DNA of 64,000 nucleotides from the NCBI RefSeq assembly GCF_001866665.1, contig NZ_MLYO01000011.1, positions 215,309 to 279,308 on the forward strand, written 5' to 3'. Under the pieces are notes generated by a model, which was given only the letters and a program-made list of their open reading frames with translations, was not told where the DNA came from and made no database searches. Positions 28,416 to 37,436 of the stretch are shown piece after piece (the first letter of the stretch is position 1; each line of letters starts with the position of its first letter). The DNA comes from Streptomyces monashensis (GTDB lineage: Bacteria > Actinomycetota > Actinomycetes > Streptomycetales > Streptomycetaceae). Position numbers and translations under genes: made by a program.

Positions 28416-28781
28416 ATGACCCAGTCCGGAATGACGATGAAGCCCATGACGCAGCAGATGCAGGAGTGCGTCGACGCCTGCATGACCGCGCACCGTATGT
28501 GCGAGGAGACCATGAGCTCCTGCATGCAGATGGGCGGGCAGGTGCAGATGAAGATCATGCGCGCGCTCATGGACTGCTCCGAGACGACCCGCATGTGCGC
28601 CGACATGATGATGCGCCGCTCGCCCATGGCGGGCGAGATGTGCGCGATGTGCGCCAAGGCGTGCGACATGTGCGTCGAGGCGTGTATGACCATGCCGGAC
28701 GACCCGCAGATGATGCGCTGCGCGGAGGCGTGTCGCCGCGCTGCGCAGACGTGCCGGGCCATGGCGGGCGCCGCCATGTGA
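28416..28781 (+). CDS. Met/Cys-rich four-helix copper-storage-like protein (Csp/DUF326-like)
   Basis: This 121-aa protein contains 27 Met and 14 Cys. The cysteines recur as CxxxC pairs (ECVDACM, CEETMSSC, CAMCAKACDMCVEAC, CAEAC), the pattern of copper-storage proteins whose four-helix bundle is lined with Cys. The extra Met could add Cu(I) sites. There is no signal peptide, so it is probably cytosolic (Csp3-like). Start ATG 28416 has AGGAGGAG directly upstream, indicating strong translation. It stands alone between an acyl-CoA dehydrogenase and an LCP gene, with hairpins on both sides. Copper binding is inferred from family resemblance. Confidence 0.82.
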   Translation: MTQSGMTMKPMTQQMQECVDACMTAHRMCEETMSSCMQMGGQVQMKIMRALMDCSETTRMCADMMMRRSPMAGEMCAMCAKACDMCVEACMTMPDDPQMMRCAEACRRAAQTCRAMAGAAM

Positions 28782-28796
28782 GAGCGCGGCCGACAA

Positions 28797-28830
28797 CGGC
28801 CGAGGGCGTCCGTGAGGGCGTCCTCGGCCG
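28797..28830. terminator. Hairpin between Csp-like and LCP genes
   Basis: The arms CGGCCGAGG (28797-28805) and CCTCGGCCG (28822-28830) pair perfectly over a 16-nt loop. It lies between two convergent genes. Confidence 0.65.
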
Positions 28831-28845
28831 CGTGCGCGGACCGTT

Positions 28846-30147
28846 CTAGTTGCCGGAGACGGTGACCTTCTGGTCGTTGTTCAGCTCGTCCACCAGCGTC
28901 TTCACCTTGGTCTTGTCCCAGACGAGGTTGCCGCCGACCGAGCCGGAGATCGGCATGTTCAGGGACGTGCCGTCACCGCCCTGGACCCCCTTCATCGCCC
29001 AGAACATCGAGGCCAGGTCCCACAGGCCCATGTCCTTGTCGACGATCAGCGAGTCGAGGCCCGCGCCCATCACCGGGTAGAACGTGAAGGGGTTCAGGAC
29101 CGTGGAAGGCGTCGCCACCTGGTGGGCCAGTGCCGACAGGAACTTCTGCTGGTTCTTCGTGCGCTGGAGGTCGCTCGCGGCGAAGGCGTGCCGGGTGCGG
29201 ACGAAGGCGAGGGCCTGTGCGCCGTTCAGCGTCTGCTTGCCCGCCTTGAAGTTCGCGCCGGACCATTTGTCCGAGAAGCCCTTGTCGATGTTGATCTCGA
29301 CACCGCCGACCGCGTCCACGATGTTCGCGAAGCCCTGGAACCCGATCTCCACGTAGTGGTCGATGTGCAGACCCGTGTTCGCCTCGATCGTGCGGACCAG
29401 CAGGGTCGGCCCGTCCTCGGCGTAGGTCGCGTTGAGCTTCTCCTGGCGGCCCTGCGCCGGGTAGACCTTCCCGGACGTGGAGCCCTTGTACGAGGGGACG
29501 GTCACGTTCGAGTCGCGCGGCAGCGAGACCAGTGTGTCGCCGTTGTCGCCGACGTGCAGGATCATCATCGAGTCCGTGCGCTTGCCCTCGGCGGAGCCGG
29601 TGTGCAGCTTCTGCTCGTCCGCCTTGGACATGCCCTCGCGGCTGTCCGAGCCGACGATCAGGTAGTTCGTGCCCGAGCCCGCCGCCGGCCGGTCGATCAC
29701 CTGGGACAGGTCGACCTCGCGGCGCAGCTTGGAGTCGGCCCAGAAGTAGGTCGCGACCGATGTGACGACCAGCACCGTCGCCAGCGTGATCACGGTCCAC
29801 TTGATCCGCCGCCGCCAGTTCGGCGCGGGACGCGCCCCCCGGGGCGGCACGCCGTCCGGCCCGTCCGGCCCGCGTCCGCCGGGGCCGCCGTACACCTGGC
29901 CCGTGTTGTAGCCGCTGTCGTACTCGCCGTAACCGTCGTCGTACGACGGCTGCTGCGGGACGCCGGCCCCGTACGGCGGGGCGGCCGGGCCGCGGTTGCC
30001 GTACGCCGAGCGCTGCCCGGGCGGTGTCGCCGGGCCGCGCCGCACCTGGCGCATCACCTGGGCGCCCTCCGGCTGTGCGTCGGAGCTGCCGCGCCCGTAA
30101 CGCGGGCCGCGGTTGTCGTCGGACCATCCCTCGGGCCAGTCATTCAT
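28846..30147 (-). CDS. LytR-CpsA-Psr (LCP) family protein 1
   Basis: This is a 433-aa type II membrane protein. Its cytoplasmic N-terminus of about 110 residues is Gly/Pro/Tyr-rich, followed by one helix (about 115-136) and an extracellular LCP domain. Key LCP motifs are NYLIVGSDSREG, VSLPRDSNVTVP, KLNATYAEDGP, IDHYVEIGFQG and FVRTRHAFAASDLQRTKNQQ, with the Arg and Asp residues that bind polyprenyl pyrophosphate. The family transfers glycopolymers from lipid carrier to peptidoglycan. No C-terminal LytR_C domain. Start ATG 30147. First of five LCP genes within 10 kb. Confidence 0.92.
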   Translation of the reverse strand: MNDWPEGWSDDNRGPRYGRGSSDAQPEGAQVMRQVRRGPATPPGQRSAYGNRGPAAPPYGAGVPQQPSYDDGYGEYDSGYNTGQVYGGPGGRGPDGPDGVPPRGARPAPNWRRRIKWTVITLATVLVVTSVATYFWADSKLRREVDLSQVIDRPAAGSGTNYLIVGSDSREGMSKADEQKLHTGSAEGKRTDSMMILHVGDNGDTLVSLPRDSNVTVPSYKGSTSGKVYPAQGRQEKLNATYAEDGPTLLVRTIEANTGLHIDHYVEIGFQGFANIVDAVGGVEINIDKGFSDKWSGANFKAGKQTLNGAQALAFVRTRHAFAASDLQRTKNQQKFLSALAHQVATPSTVLNPFTFYPVMGAGLDSLIVDKDMGLWDLASMFWAMKGVQGGDGTSLNMPISGSVGGNLVWDKTKVKTLVDELNNDQKVTVSGN

Positions 30148-30265
30148 GGGCCCAGTGTGCAGGGCGCGGACATGCGCCGTACAAGGGCTGTCGGAAAATA
30201 GGAGCGGCGCTGTTGCGAAGCCGACACAAATTCCGCGAAAGTCGCATCGGCATAAGGTGGACGGC

Positions 30266-30826
30266 ATGACAGACCAGGCCACGGACGCGGAACGGGACAT
30301 GGAACCGGAAATACCGGGCAAGCCGACGTCCGCCTCACGCACCACTCTCAGCCACATCATGACCCACAACGACACCAACCTTCTGGGCACGGTGCACGGC
30401 GGCGTGATCATGAAGCTGGTCGACGACGCGGCGGGCGCGGTGGCGGGCCGGCACTCCGGCGGTCCCGCCGTCACCGCGTCCATGGACGAGATGGCCTTCC
30501 TGGAGCCGGTCCGCGTCGGCGACCTGGTCCATGTGAAGGCCCAGGTCAACTGGACCGGCCGGACCTCCATGGAGGTCGGCGTCCGGGTCCTCGCCGAGCG
30601 CTGGAACGAGTCGGCCCCGGCCACCCAGGTCGGCTCGGCCTACCTGGTCTTCGCGGCCGTCGACGCCGACGGCAAGCCGCGCCGGGTGCCCGCGGTGGTC
30701 CCGGAGACCGACCGCGACCGGCGCCGGTACCAGGAGGCCCAGATCCGCCGCACGCACCGGCTGGCCCGCCGCCGGGCGATCAGGGAACTGCGCGAGCGGC
30801 GCGCCGCCGAGGGGTTCGAGGACTGA
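30266..30826 (+). CDS. Hotdog-fold acyl-CoA thioesterase
   Basis: This 186-aa protein has one hotdog domain of the acyl-CoA thioester hydrolase/BFIT type: NDTNLLGTVHGGVIMKLVDDAAG, then FLEPVRVGDLVHVKAQVNWTG. The catalytic Asp lies in the KLVDDAAG helix. A basic, helical C-terminal tail (RRTHRLARRRAIRELRERR) extends beyond the domain. ATG 30266 has AAGGTGG 5 nt upstream. It is divergent from LCP protein 1 and convergent with LCP protein 2. Substrate chain length unknown. Confidence 0.9.
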   Translation: MTDQATDAERDMEPEIPGKPTSASRTTLSHIMTHNDTNLLGTVHGGVIMKLVDDAAGAVAGRHSGGPAVTASMDEMAFLEPVRVGDLVHVKAQVNWTGRTSMEVGVRVLAERWNESAPATQVGSAYLVFAAVDADGKPRRVPAVVPETDRDRRRYQEAQIRRTHRLARRRAIRELRERRAAEGFED

Positions 30827-30893
30827 GCGCTCCGCTGGAGGTGCCGCACCGTGCCGTCGGCCGTCCGCGGGGCTGTCGCGGCCGGTCGCGCCC

Positions 30894-30910
30894 ACGCGGC
30901 GGAGCCGCGT
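30894..30910. terminator. Small hairpin between convergent thioesterase and LCP 2 genes
   Basis: This is a perfect 7-bp stem, ACGCGGC (30894-30900) and GCCGCGT (30904-30910), with loop GGA, in the 157-bp convergent gap. Modest strength. Confidence 0.4.
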
Positions 30911-30983
30911 ACCGATGCAGCCCCGCGCTCCTTCGGGTCGCCGCCGAACCGCACCGGACTTCGCCGGACCCGCTCGGTCACGC

Positions 30984-32498
30984 CTACGACCCCGGGCACA
31001 CCACGTCGCTGCCGCGCACCGCGCGCGGGGCCGGCTGGCCCGGGTCCTCGAAGCGCACCTTGTGCACGTCCTTGAAGTCCGCCGCGACCGTCAGCCTCAG
31101 CAGCGGCCCCTGCCCCGGCACGGCCCGCAGCTCGGCGCCCGGCATGGCCGCGGCGAGGGCGCGGGCGGAACGGTCCCAGTGGGGGTCGTAGGAGATGACC
31201 GAGTGCGGGACGTGCGCCGGGGCCGTCACCGGCTGACGGGTCGTGGCGAAGCCCGTCGCCGCCAGTGCCGCGTCCACCCGCTTGGCCAGTCCCAGGGTGG
31301 CCGAGCCGTTCGCCACCTGGACCCGGATCTGCCGCGGATCCACGTCCACCGAGGTCACCGGGGCCGGTGCCGGGCCGTCGTGCCGCGGCGGGTCCGTGGT
31401 GAGCGGCTTGTCGTCGCGCAGGGACGTGAACAGCTGGTCGGCCTTCGCCTGGTCCCACTTCAGGGTCGAGCCGATGCCCCTGACCTCGTAGTTCATCTGC
31501 CCGATGGGCACGGTGACGAATTCGGAGGAGGAGGGCGAGAAGTCCCGCATGGCCCGGGCGAGGTCGAGCAGCTCGTCCGTGCCGAAGGTCTCGTCGGCGC
31601 GGACCGAGCCGAGCACCGCACGGGCCACGTCCCGGAACCGCATCGGGTTCAGCAGCACCCCCGACGAGGCGGCCTTCTCGATCAGCGAGGCCAGGAACCG
31701 CTGCTGCCGCCTCATCCGCCCCAGGTCGCTGGTGCCGTCGACGTGCCGGGCCCGCACGTACTGCAGCGCCTGGCCGCCCTTGAGGGTGTGCGTGCCGGCC
31801 GCGAGGTCGAGCCCGCTGTACGTGTCCTTCAGCGGGGCCGGCGTGCAGATCTTCACCCCGCCGAGGACGTCCACGGTCTTCATGAAGCTGGTGAAGTCGA
31901 CCTCCAGATAGTGGTCGATCTTCACATGGGTCATGTTCTCGACCGCGCGGACGGTCAGCTGGGGGCCGCCCTCGGAGTAGGCGGCGTTCAGCCTGATCGG
32001 GTGCGCCGGGTGCTGCTGCCCGGTGCCCGGGTCGGTACGGGCGGGCAGCTCGGCGTAGGAGTCGCGCGGCAGGCTCACCACGGTGGCCCGGTCCCGGTTC
32101 TCCGAGATGTGCACGATCATCATCGTGTCCGTGCAGTGGCAGGGTGCCCCGCCGAGCCGGAACGCCCGCCGCTCCCGCTCGGTGATCTTGTCGCGGCCGT
32201 CGGTGCCGACCAGCAGCACGTTCATGCCGTGGCCCGCCCGGGGCCGGTTCTTCATGTCCTTGAACGCGTCGACCCGCGCGATGCCCGCGTCCAGGCTGCT
32301 GATCACCGCGTGCCCGATCCCGGCCGAGGCCAGCACCACCACGGACAGCGTGCACAGCGCCCGCATGGCCCAACGCGGCCGGCGGGGCGTGCGCAGGGAT
32401 CTCACCGGCCGTACGGGCGGGCGCGGCACACGGCGGGGCGGCTGCGGTCGGCGCTGCGGAGGCGCGGGGGACCGGGGCGGGCTGGCCAAAGGGGGCAC
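30984..32498 (-). CDS. LytR-CpsA-Psr family protein 2, with LytR_C domain
   Basis: This 504-aa membrane protein has a short Pro/Arg-rich cytoplasmic end and a helix at about 45-66. The LCP domain includes NVLLVGTDGRD, VVSLPRDSYAELP, RLNAAYSEGGPQLT and YVRARHVDGTSDLGRMRRQQ. A C-terminal LytR_C domain (about 385-480, IRVQVANGSATLGLA) follows. An unusual CHC tripeptide lies before TDTMMIV. GTG 32498 is uncertain because GGAG abuts it; ATG 32366, just before the helix, is an alternative. It is divergent from a GT2 gene. Confidence 0.88.
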   Translation of the reverse strand: MPPLASPPRSPAPPQRRPQPPRRVPRPPVRPVRSLRTPRRPRWAMRALCTLSVVVLASAGIGHAVISSLDAGIARVDAFKDMKNRPRAGHGMNVLLVGTDGRDKITERERRAFRLGGAPCHCTDTMMIVHISENRDRATVVSLPRDSYAELPARTDPGTGQQHPAHPIRLNAAYSEGGPQLTVRAVENMTHVKIDHYLEVDFTSFMKTVDVLGGVKICTPAPLKDTYSGLDLAAGTHTLKGGQALQYVRARHVDGTSDLGRMRRQQRFLASLIEKAASSGVLLNPMRFRDVARAVLGSVRADETFGTDELLDLARAMRDFSPSSSEFVTVPIGQMNYEVRGIGSTLKWDQAKADQLFTSLRDDKPLTTDPPRHDGPAPAPVTSVDVDPRQIRVQVANGSATLGLAKRVDAALAATGFATTRQPVTAPAHVPHSVISYDPHWDRSARALAAAMPGAELRAVPGQGPLLRLTVAADFKDVHKVRFEDPGQPAPRAVRGSDVVCPGS

Positions 32499-32617
32499 CT
32501 CCGGGCGAGGCCGTACGTGGGATCCGTGAGCACGGTAGGCCGATACGATCTCCAGCCCGGTCCTCCGTCCCTGCGGCGCGCAAAGGTGTCCCCCGTTCGC
32601 GGTAACGTGAGCCCCCT

Positions 32618-33646
32618 ATGAACGCCAAGTCCGACGTGCGGCTCCCCGCTGTCTCCGTGATCATGCCCGTCCTCAACGAGGAGCGGCATCTGCGCGGGGC
32701 CGTCCAAGCGATCCTCGCGCAGGAGTACGCCGGCGAGATGGAGGTCGTCATCGCCCTCGGTCCGTCCACGGACCGCACGGACGAGATTGCGGCCCGGCTC
32801 GTGGCCGAAGACGCGCGCGTGCACACCGTCCCGAACCCCACCGGCCGCACGCCCGCGGCGCTGAACGCGGCGATCAAGGCCTCCCGGCATCCGGTCGTGG
32901 TCCGCGTCGACGGCCACGGCATCCTCTCGGCGAACTACATCGCCACCGCCGTCCGGCTCCTGGAGGAGACCGGCGCGCAGAACGTCGGCGGCATCATGCA
33001 CGCCGAGGGCGAGAACGACTGGGAGCACGCGGTCGCGGCCGCCATGACCTCGAAGATCGGGGTCGGGAACGCCGCCTTCCACACGGGCGGCGAGGCCGCC
33101 CCCGCCGAGACGGTCTACCTCGGCGTCTTCCGCCGCGAGGCGCTGGAGCGGCAGGGCGGTTACAACGAGGAGTTCATCCGCGCCCAGGACTGGGAGCTGA
33201 ACTTCCGGATACGGGAGGCCGGCGGCCTGATCTGGTTCTCGCCGGAGCTGAAGGTGTCGTACCGGCCGCGGCCCTCCGTGCGGGCGCTGGCCAAGCAGTA
33301 CAAGGACTACGGCCGTTGGCGGCACGTCGTCGCGCGGTACCACTCCGGCTCGATCAACCTGCGCTACCTCGCCCCGCCGGCCGCGGTGTGCGCGATCGCG
33401 GCGGGCGTCGTGGCCGGCGTCCTGCTCACCCCGTGGGGTTTCGTCGTTCCCGGCGGCTACCTCGCGGCGATCGCCGCGGGCTCCGTCCCGGCGGGCAGGG
33501 GCCTGCCCCTGAAGGCCCGCCTGCAGATCCCCGTGGCCCTCGCCACCATGCACATGTCGTGGGGCTGGGGCTTCCTGACCAGCCCGAGGTCGCTGGCGAA
33601 GAAGGTCATCGCGTCCCGGCGGCCGGCGGTCCTCAGCCCGCACTGA
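32618..33646 (+). CDS. ExoA-like family 2 glycosyltransferase
   Basis: This 342-aa inverting GT-A glycosyltransferase has VSVIMPVLNEERHL at the N-terminus, the nucleotide-binding GPSTDRTDE and the acceptor-loop RAQDWELNFRIRE. The usual DxD is replaced by RVDGH, as in succinoglycan ExoA-type enzymes. Two to three C-terminal hydrophobic segments (about 250-310) should attach it to the membrane. There is no Shine-Dalgarno; TAACGT at 32603-32608 suggests a very short or absent leader. Its place among LCP genes suggests that it helps build the glycopolymer they attach. Sugar and acceptor unknown. Confidence 0.88.
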   Translation: MNAKSDVRLPAVSVIMPVLNEERHLRGAVQAILAQEYAGEMEVVIALGPSTDRTDEIAARLVAEDARVHTVPNPTGRTPAALNAAIKASRHPVVVRVDGHGILSANYIATAVRLLEETGAQNVGGIMHAEGENDWEHAVAAAMTSKIGVGNAAFHTGGEAAPAETVYLGVFRREALERQGGYNEEFIRAQDWELNFRIREAGGLIWFSPELKVSYRPRPSVRALAKQYKDYGRWRHVVARYHSGSINLRYLAPPAAVCAIAAGVVAGVLLTPWGFVVPGGYLAAIAAGSVPAGRGLPLKARLQIPVALATMHMSWGWGFLTSPRSLAKKVIASRRPAVLSPH

Positions 33647-33656
33647 GCCGGCGAAC

Positions 33657-33681
33657 AGGGCCCCTCTTCGGCAGGGGCCCT
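33657..33681. terminator. Bidirectional hairpin between GT2 and LCP 3
   Basis: AGGGCCCCT (33657-33665) and AGGGGCCCT (33673-33681) form a perfect 9-bp stem with a 7-nt loop, between convergent stops only 40 nt apart. Confidence 0.85.
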
Positions 33682-33685
33682 TCCG

Positions 33686-35341
33686 CTACCACTGATACGG
33701 CTTGTACACGTCCATGCACTGCGACGTGTCCGAGCCGTTGACGGCGTCGGCGTTGTCGGGGATGTCCCCGGCCTTCGGCTTCGACTGCCTGGGGTACGAC
33801 GCACCGGTGCGCCAGTCCGCGCCGACGACGACCGTGACCCCGGACACCCCGGTCGACTGCTGCACCGAACTCGCCGGAACGCCCAGCGCCTTGGCCACGG
33901 CCTGGGCGTCACCCGCCAGGTCCGCGCTCGGGTACTGCACGACCGTCCGGTCCGCGGACTGGGTCACGGAGGTGTCCGCCGCCGCCCGCGCGTAGCCCTG
34001 CTGCGCGAGCGCCTGGCTGATCGCCCCCGCCCGGCCCGGCACCGCCGCCTGGGTCGAGCTCTGGGTGGCGTTCTGCACCAGCACGCCGAGCCGGGCCGGG
34101 TCCGTCGAGGGGGCCTTGGCCGTCTTCCCGGAGTCGTGCGGTCGGTCCGGCGTCTGCTTCTTCGAGCCGGACGCGGCGCCGTTCTTGTCGAGCGGCACGT
34201 CGTCGCGGAGCATCTGCCACAGCTTGTCGGCGTTCGCCGCGTCCGGCAGGACATGTGAACCGTCCTGCGGATCCTCGATGTTGGGCATCGTCACCGACGT
34301 GATCCGGTCCGACGGCACCGACTTCATCTCCATGCCCAGGTCGTACAGCTTCTTGACCGTGCCGATCTCTTCGGAGACCTTCAGGGACTTGGTGGCCGCG
34401 TCGGCCAGGTCCATCAGGCGCCCGGAGTCGGTGAAGACGTTCTGCTTGCGCAGCGTGCGCATCATCGAGTTCAGGTACATGTGCTGGGCGCGGGCCCGCA
34501 TCAGGTCGCTGCCCCAGGCGTGCCGGGTGCGCAGCCACTGCAGCGCCTGCTCGCCCTGGACCTTGTGCGTCCCGGCCGTCAGCTTCAGCCCGGAGCCGCC
34601 GCGCTGGGCCGGGGTCGGGTGGTCCCACACGTTCTGCTTCACGCACACGTCGACGCCGCCGATGGCGTCCGCCATCCGCACCACGCCGGAGAAGTCGATC
34701 GTCATCCAGTGGTCGATGTAGACCCCGGTGAGCTTCTCCCAGGTGGACAGCGTGCAGCCGGCCCCGCCCCGGGCCAGCGTGGTGTTGATGATGTCGTTCG
34801 TCGGCGGATAGACCTTGCCGGTGTCGGGGTCCGTGCACTTGGGGATGTCGACGCGGGTGTCCCGGGGGATGCTCACCATGGCGGCGCTCTTGCGGTCCGC
34901 GGAGAGGTGGATGAGCATCTGCACGTCCGCGTTCGGGGGACCGCCGACGCTGTCCCTGCTGCCGCCGAGTCTCAGGTCCTCGGCCGAGTTACGGCTGTCC
35001 GAGCCGATCAGCAGGATGTTCAGCGGGGTCTGCCCGGCCGCGTTCGGCGCGGTCTTGTGCGCCGCGGAGTCGCCGCTGCTGCGCCGGCCCTTGCGGATGT
35101 TCGCGTTCAGGTGCTCGTAGTACAGGTAACCGGCGCCCGCGGTGCCGAGTATCACCACCGCCAGTACGGTCGCCGACCACCGCAGGGCACGGCGTCTGCG
35201 CCGTGGCCGCCCGGTTCCGGAACCCTCTCTGCGCCGCCCTCCGCCGTGCCGGGACCCTTCCGGGTCCGTCCGGTCCTGCGCGGCGGGCGCCATCGCGTCG
35301 CCGACCGCAGGTTCCTGCCCTCGCACATCACTCTGCGCCAA
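33686..35341 (-). CDS. LytR-CpsA-Psr family protein 3, with LytR_C domain
   Basis: This is a 551-aa type II membrane protein. The basic cytoplasmic tail is followed by a helix (WSATVLAVVILGTAGAGYLYY). The LCP domain includes NILLIGSDSRNSAEDL, VSIPRDTRVDIP and LRTRHAWGSDLMRARAQ, and a LytR_C domain (RLGVLVQNATQSS) begins near residue 415. Cysteine pairs in the ectodomain may form disulphides. Starts are ambiguous. I chose TTG 35341 because GGGAGG lies 9 nt upstream; GTG 35359 and a downstream ATG are alternatives. A hairpin separates it from LCP 4. Confidence 0.88.
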   Translation of the reverse strand: MAQSDVRGQEPAVGDAMAPAAQDRTDPEGSRHGGGRRREGSGTGRPRRRRRALRWSATVLAVVILGTAGAGYLYYEHLNANIRKGRRSSGDSAAHKTAPNAAGQTPLNILLIGSDSRNSAEDLRLGGSRDSVGGPPNADVQMLIHLSADRKSAAMVSIPRDTRVDIPKCTDPDTGKVYPPTNDIINTTLARGGAGCTLSTWEKLTGVYIDHWMTIDFSGVVRMADAIGGVDVCVKQNVWDHPTPAQRGGSGLKLTAGTHKVQGEQALQWLRTRHAWGSDLMRARAQHMYLNSMMRTLRKQNVFTDSGRLMDLADAATKSLKVSEEIGTVKKLYDLGMEMKSVPSDRITSVTMPNIEDPQDGSHVLPDAANADKLWQMLRDDVPLDKNGAASGSKKQTPDRPHDSGKTAKAPSTDPARLGVLVQNATQSSTQAAVPGRAGAISQALAQQGYARAAADTSVTQSADRTVVQYPSADLAGDAQAVAKALGVPASSVQQSTGVSGVTVVVGADWRTGASYPRQSKPKAGDIPDNADAVNGSDTSQCMDVYKPYQW

Positions 35342-35387
35342 ACTTCCTGCCCTCCCCACCCTTGCGCCCCACCCGTGGTCACGAAAA

Positions 35388-35427
35388 CGGGCCCGTCCCG
35401 CGTCGGGTTAGACGCACGACGGGCCCG
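35388..35427. terminator. Two-part hairpin downstream of LCP 4
   Basis: Outer arms CGGGCCCGTC (35388-35397) and GACGGGCCCG (35418-35427) pair perfectly. An inner stem, GCGTC / GACGC, caps it. It lies just after the LCP 4 stop on the minus strand and before the start of LCP 3, so the two are probably separate transcripts. Confidence 0.85.
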
Positions 35428-35436
35428 AAGGGTTAC

Positions 35437-37206
35437 CTATGAAGCGCACTTGGCCTCGTCGGCCGTCGACCCGTCGACCTTCGGCGCCTTCTGCGGAGCG
35501 GTGAGCGAGACACCGGCCCCCTTGAAGTCCTTGCCGAGGGTCAGCGTCATCGCCGGCAGGCCCTGGGAGTTGATCACGCTCTTGCCGGGGACGAGCGCCG
35601 AGCCGGGCAGCCCCATCAGCGCGGCCAGCTCCCGTGCCTGGGCGGCCTGGTCGGGGGCGTACTCCAGCGTGGTGTTCTTCACCTCGGCCGGTGCGTTGCC
35701 CGCGTTCTCCGACTTCAGCACGCCCTTGTCGGTCTGCAGCCAGGACAGCTCCTCCTGCGCGCTGCCCGGCTGGGCACCGCCGTTGAGGATCCGCACCCGC
35801 ACGTCCGACGGCGCGGACCTGCTGCCCTTGAGCTGGGCCGCCTGGGCGTCCTTCGCCGCCTTCTGCTTCTTCTTCACCTCGGTGAAGGAGACGTCGTTCT
35901 GGATCGCCTGGAAGACCGCGGGCGCCGTCGACTGGTTGACGACGACGGTCGCGTGCACCTTCTCGGCCGGGTTGTCTATCACCGGCACCGTGGTGAAGGT
36001 GATGTTCTTCGGCGGCACCTTCTTCAGCTCCAGCGCCATGTCCTTGAGCGTGCCGATCTTGTCGATGCCGGTGTCGACGGTCAGCGCCTTGGTCGCCGCC
36101 TCGGCCAGGTCCAGCAGCTTGGAGGGGTTGGTGAGGGTGTCGCTGGAGGACATCTTGCGCATCAGCGAACCCAGGAACTGCTGCTGGACCTTGATGCGGT
36201 CCAGGTCGCCCTGGTTGCCGAAGCTGTGCCGGGTGCGTACGAAGGCGAGGGCCTGCTCGCCCTCCACCACCGACTTGCCCGCGGGCAGCCTCAGATGGGA
36301 CTCCTTGTCGTTCACCGGGTGCGCGACGCACACCTCGACGCCGCCCACCGCGGTCGACAGGGTCTTCACCGCGTTGAAGTCGGCCATCATGAAGTGGTCC
36401 ACGTGGATGCCGGTGACCTCCTCGACGGTGCGCATGGTGCAGCCCGCGTCGCGGCCGTCCTGCCCGAGGCTCGTGTTGAAGCGTACGTTCTCCGTGCCGG
36501 GGATCACCTTGCTGCTGCCGTCCGGCTGCTTCGTCGGGCAGTCCGGGACGTTGACGATCAGGTCGCGCGGGATGCTCAGCGCGGTGGCGTTCGTCCGGTC
36601 CTTGGACACGTGCAGCAGGATGTCGGTGTCCGCGTGCCCGACGCTGCCCTTGTCGCCGTAGCCCTCGTTGCCCTTGCCGGTGCGCTTGTCGGTGCCGATG
36701 ACCAGGAGGTTGAAGGCCTCGTCCTTGCTGAAGCCCTTGGAGCCCGCGTCGCCGACGTCGGTCGAGCTGATGTTGCCTTCGAGGTGCCGGAGATAGAGAT
36801 AGCCGGCGGTACCCGCCGCGACCAGCACGAACGCGGTGCCGCCCGCGGTCCACGCGAGGACCTTCCTGGCCTTCGACGTCTTCTTCCCGTTCTTCTTCAC
36901 CGGCCGCCGCGCGGCGCGTCGCCCCTGCGGGGCCTCCGGCTCGCCGCCCCGGCGCCGGGCCGAGCGCGGCCGGGGCACCTCGGCGCCGTCCACCCGGCTC
37001 ATCTCCCGGGTCTCCCCGGCGGCCATGTCGTTGCGGCGGCGCCGCGCACCGCCGCCCTCCTGGCCGGCCGGTCTGCGCGGAGAGGGCACCTGCGACTGCG
37101 CTGCGGAAGGACCCAGTCGCAGTTCGTATTCGCCGGTATTCGGATTGAGTACCCACTGGTCGGCGGGATCGATGTTGTCCGCCCGCCCACGGCCTTGCGC
37201 GTCCAC
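35437..37206 (-). CDS. LytR-CpsA-Psr family protein 4, with LytR_C domain
   Basis: This 589-aa protein is the largest of the LCP set. A long basic, polar cytoplasmic region of about 125 residues includes the WVLNPNTGEYELRLG segment often seen at the N-terminus of Streptomyces LCP proteins. A helix (LAWTAGGTAFVLVAAGTAGYLYL) follows. The LCP domain has NLLVIGTDKRTGKG, LSIPRDLIVNVP and FVRTRHSFGNQGDLDRIKVQQ, and LytR_C begins at VRVRILNGGAQPGS. GTG 37206 has GGAGG 12 nt upstream. It probably transfers envelope glycopolymer to peptidoglycan. Confidence 0.9.
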   Translation of the reverse strand: MDAQGRGRADNIDPADQWVLNPNTGEYELRLGPSAAQSQVPSPRRPAGQEGGGARRRRNDMAAGETREMSRVDGAEVPRPRSARRRGGEPEAPQGRRAARRPVKKNGKKTSKARKVLAWTAGGTAFVLVAAGTAGYLYLRHLEGNISSTDVGDAGSKGFSKDEAFNLLVIGTDKRTGKGNEGYGDKGSVGHADTDILLHVSKDRTNATALSIPRDLIVNVPDCPTKQPDGSSKVIPGTENVRFNTSLGQDGRDAGCTMRTVEEVTGIHVDHFMMADFNAVKTLSTAVGGVEVCVAHPVNDKESHLRLPAGKSVVEGEQALAFVRTRHSFGNQGDLDRIKVQQQFLGSLMRKMSSSDTLTNPSKLLDLAEAATKALTVDTGIDKIGTLKDMALELKKVPPKNITFTTVPVIDNPAEKVHATVVVNQSTAPAVFQAIQNDVSFTEVKKKQKAAKDAQAAQLKGSRSAPSDVRVRILNGGAQPGSAQEELSWLQTDKGVLKSENAGNAPAEVKNTTLEYAPDQAAQARELAALMGLPGSALVPGKSVINSQGLPAMTLTLGKDFKGAGVSLTAPQKAPKVDGSTADEAKCAS

Positions 37207-37436
37207 GGTTGTCCGAATCCTCCGTCGGGGCCACGCGGCGCCTTCCCCCTCAAAGGCGCTCGGGTCTCGGTGAATCGGTGCACGGCTCCAGGTCTGACCT
37301 CGCGCCGGGTGCACCGGAGCGCTCACACTATCCGCCCAGTTCGGCGTCGAGCGACGCCGGTGACGAATTCGCCCTCCCTACAACTGGGCAATCCCCCTCA
37401 TATTCTGAACGGAATTCGGGCGCGCCGGTGTGCGCC

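Noticed and set aside
30640..32922. 760-codon minus-strand frame across LCP 2
   Set aside because: The product is Ala/Arg/Gly-rich without domain features; the LCP protein in another frame explains the region.
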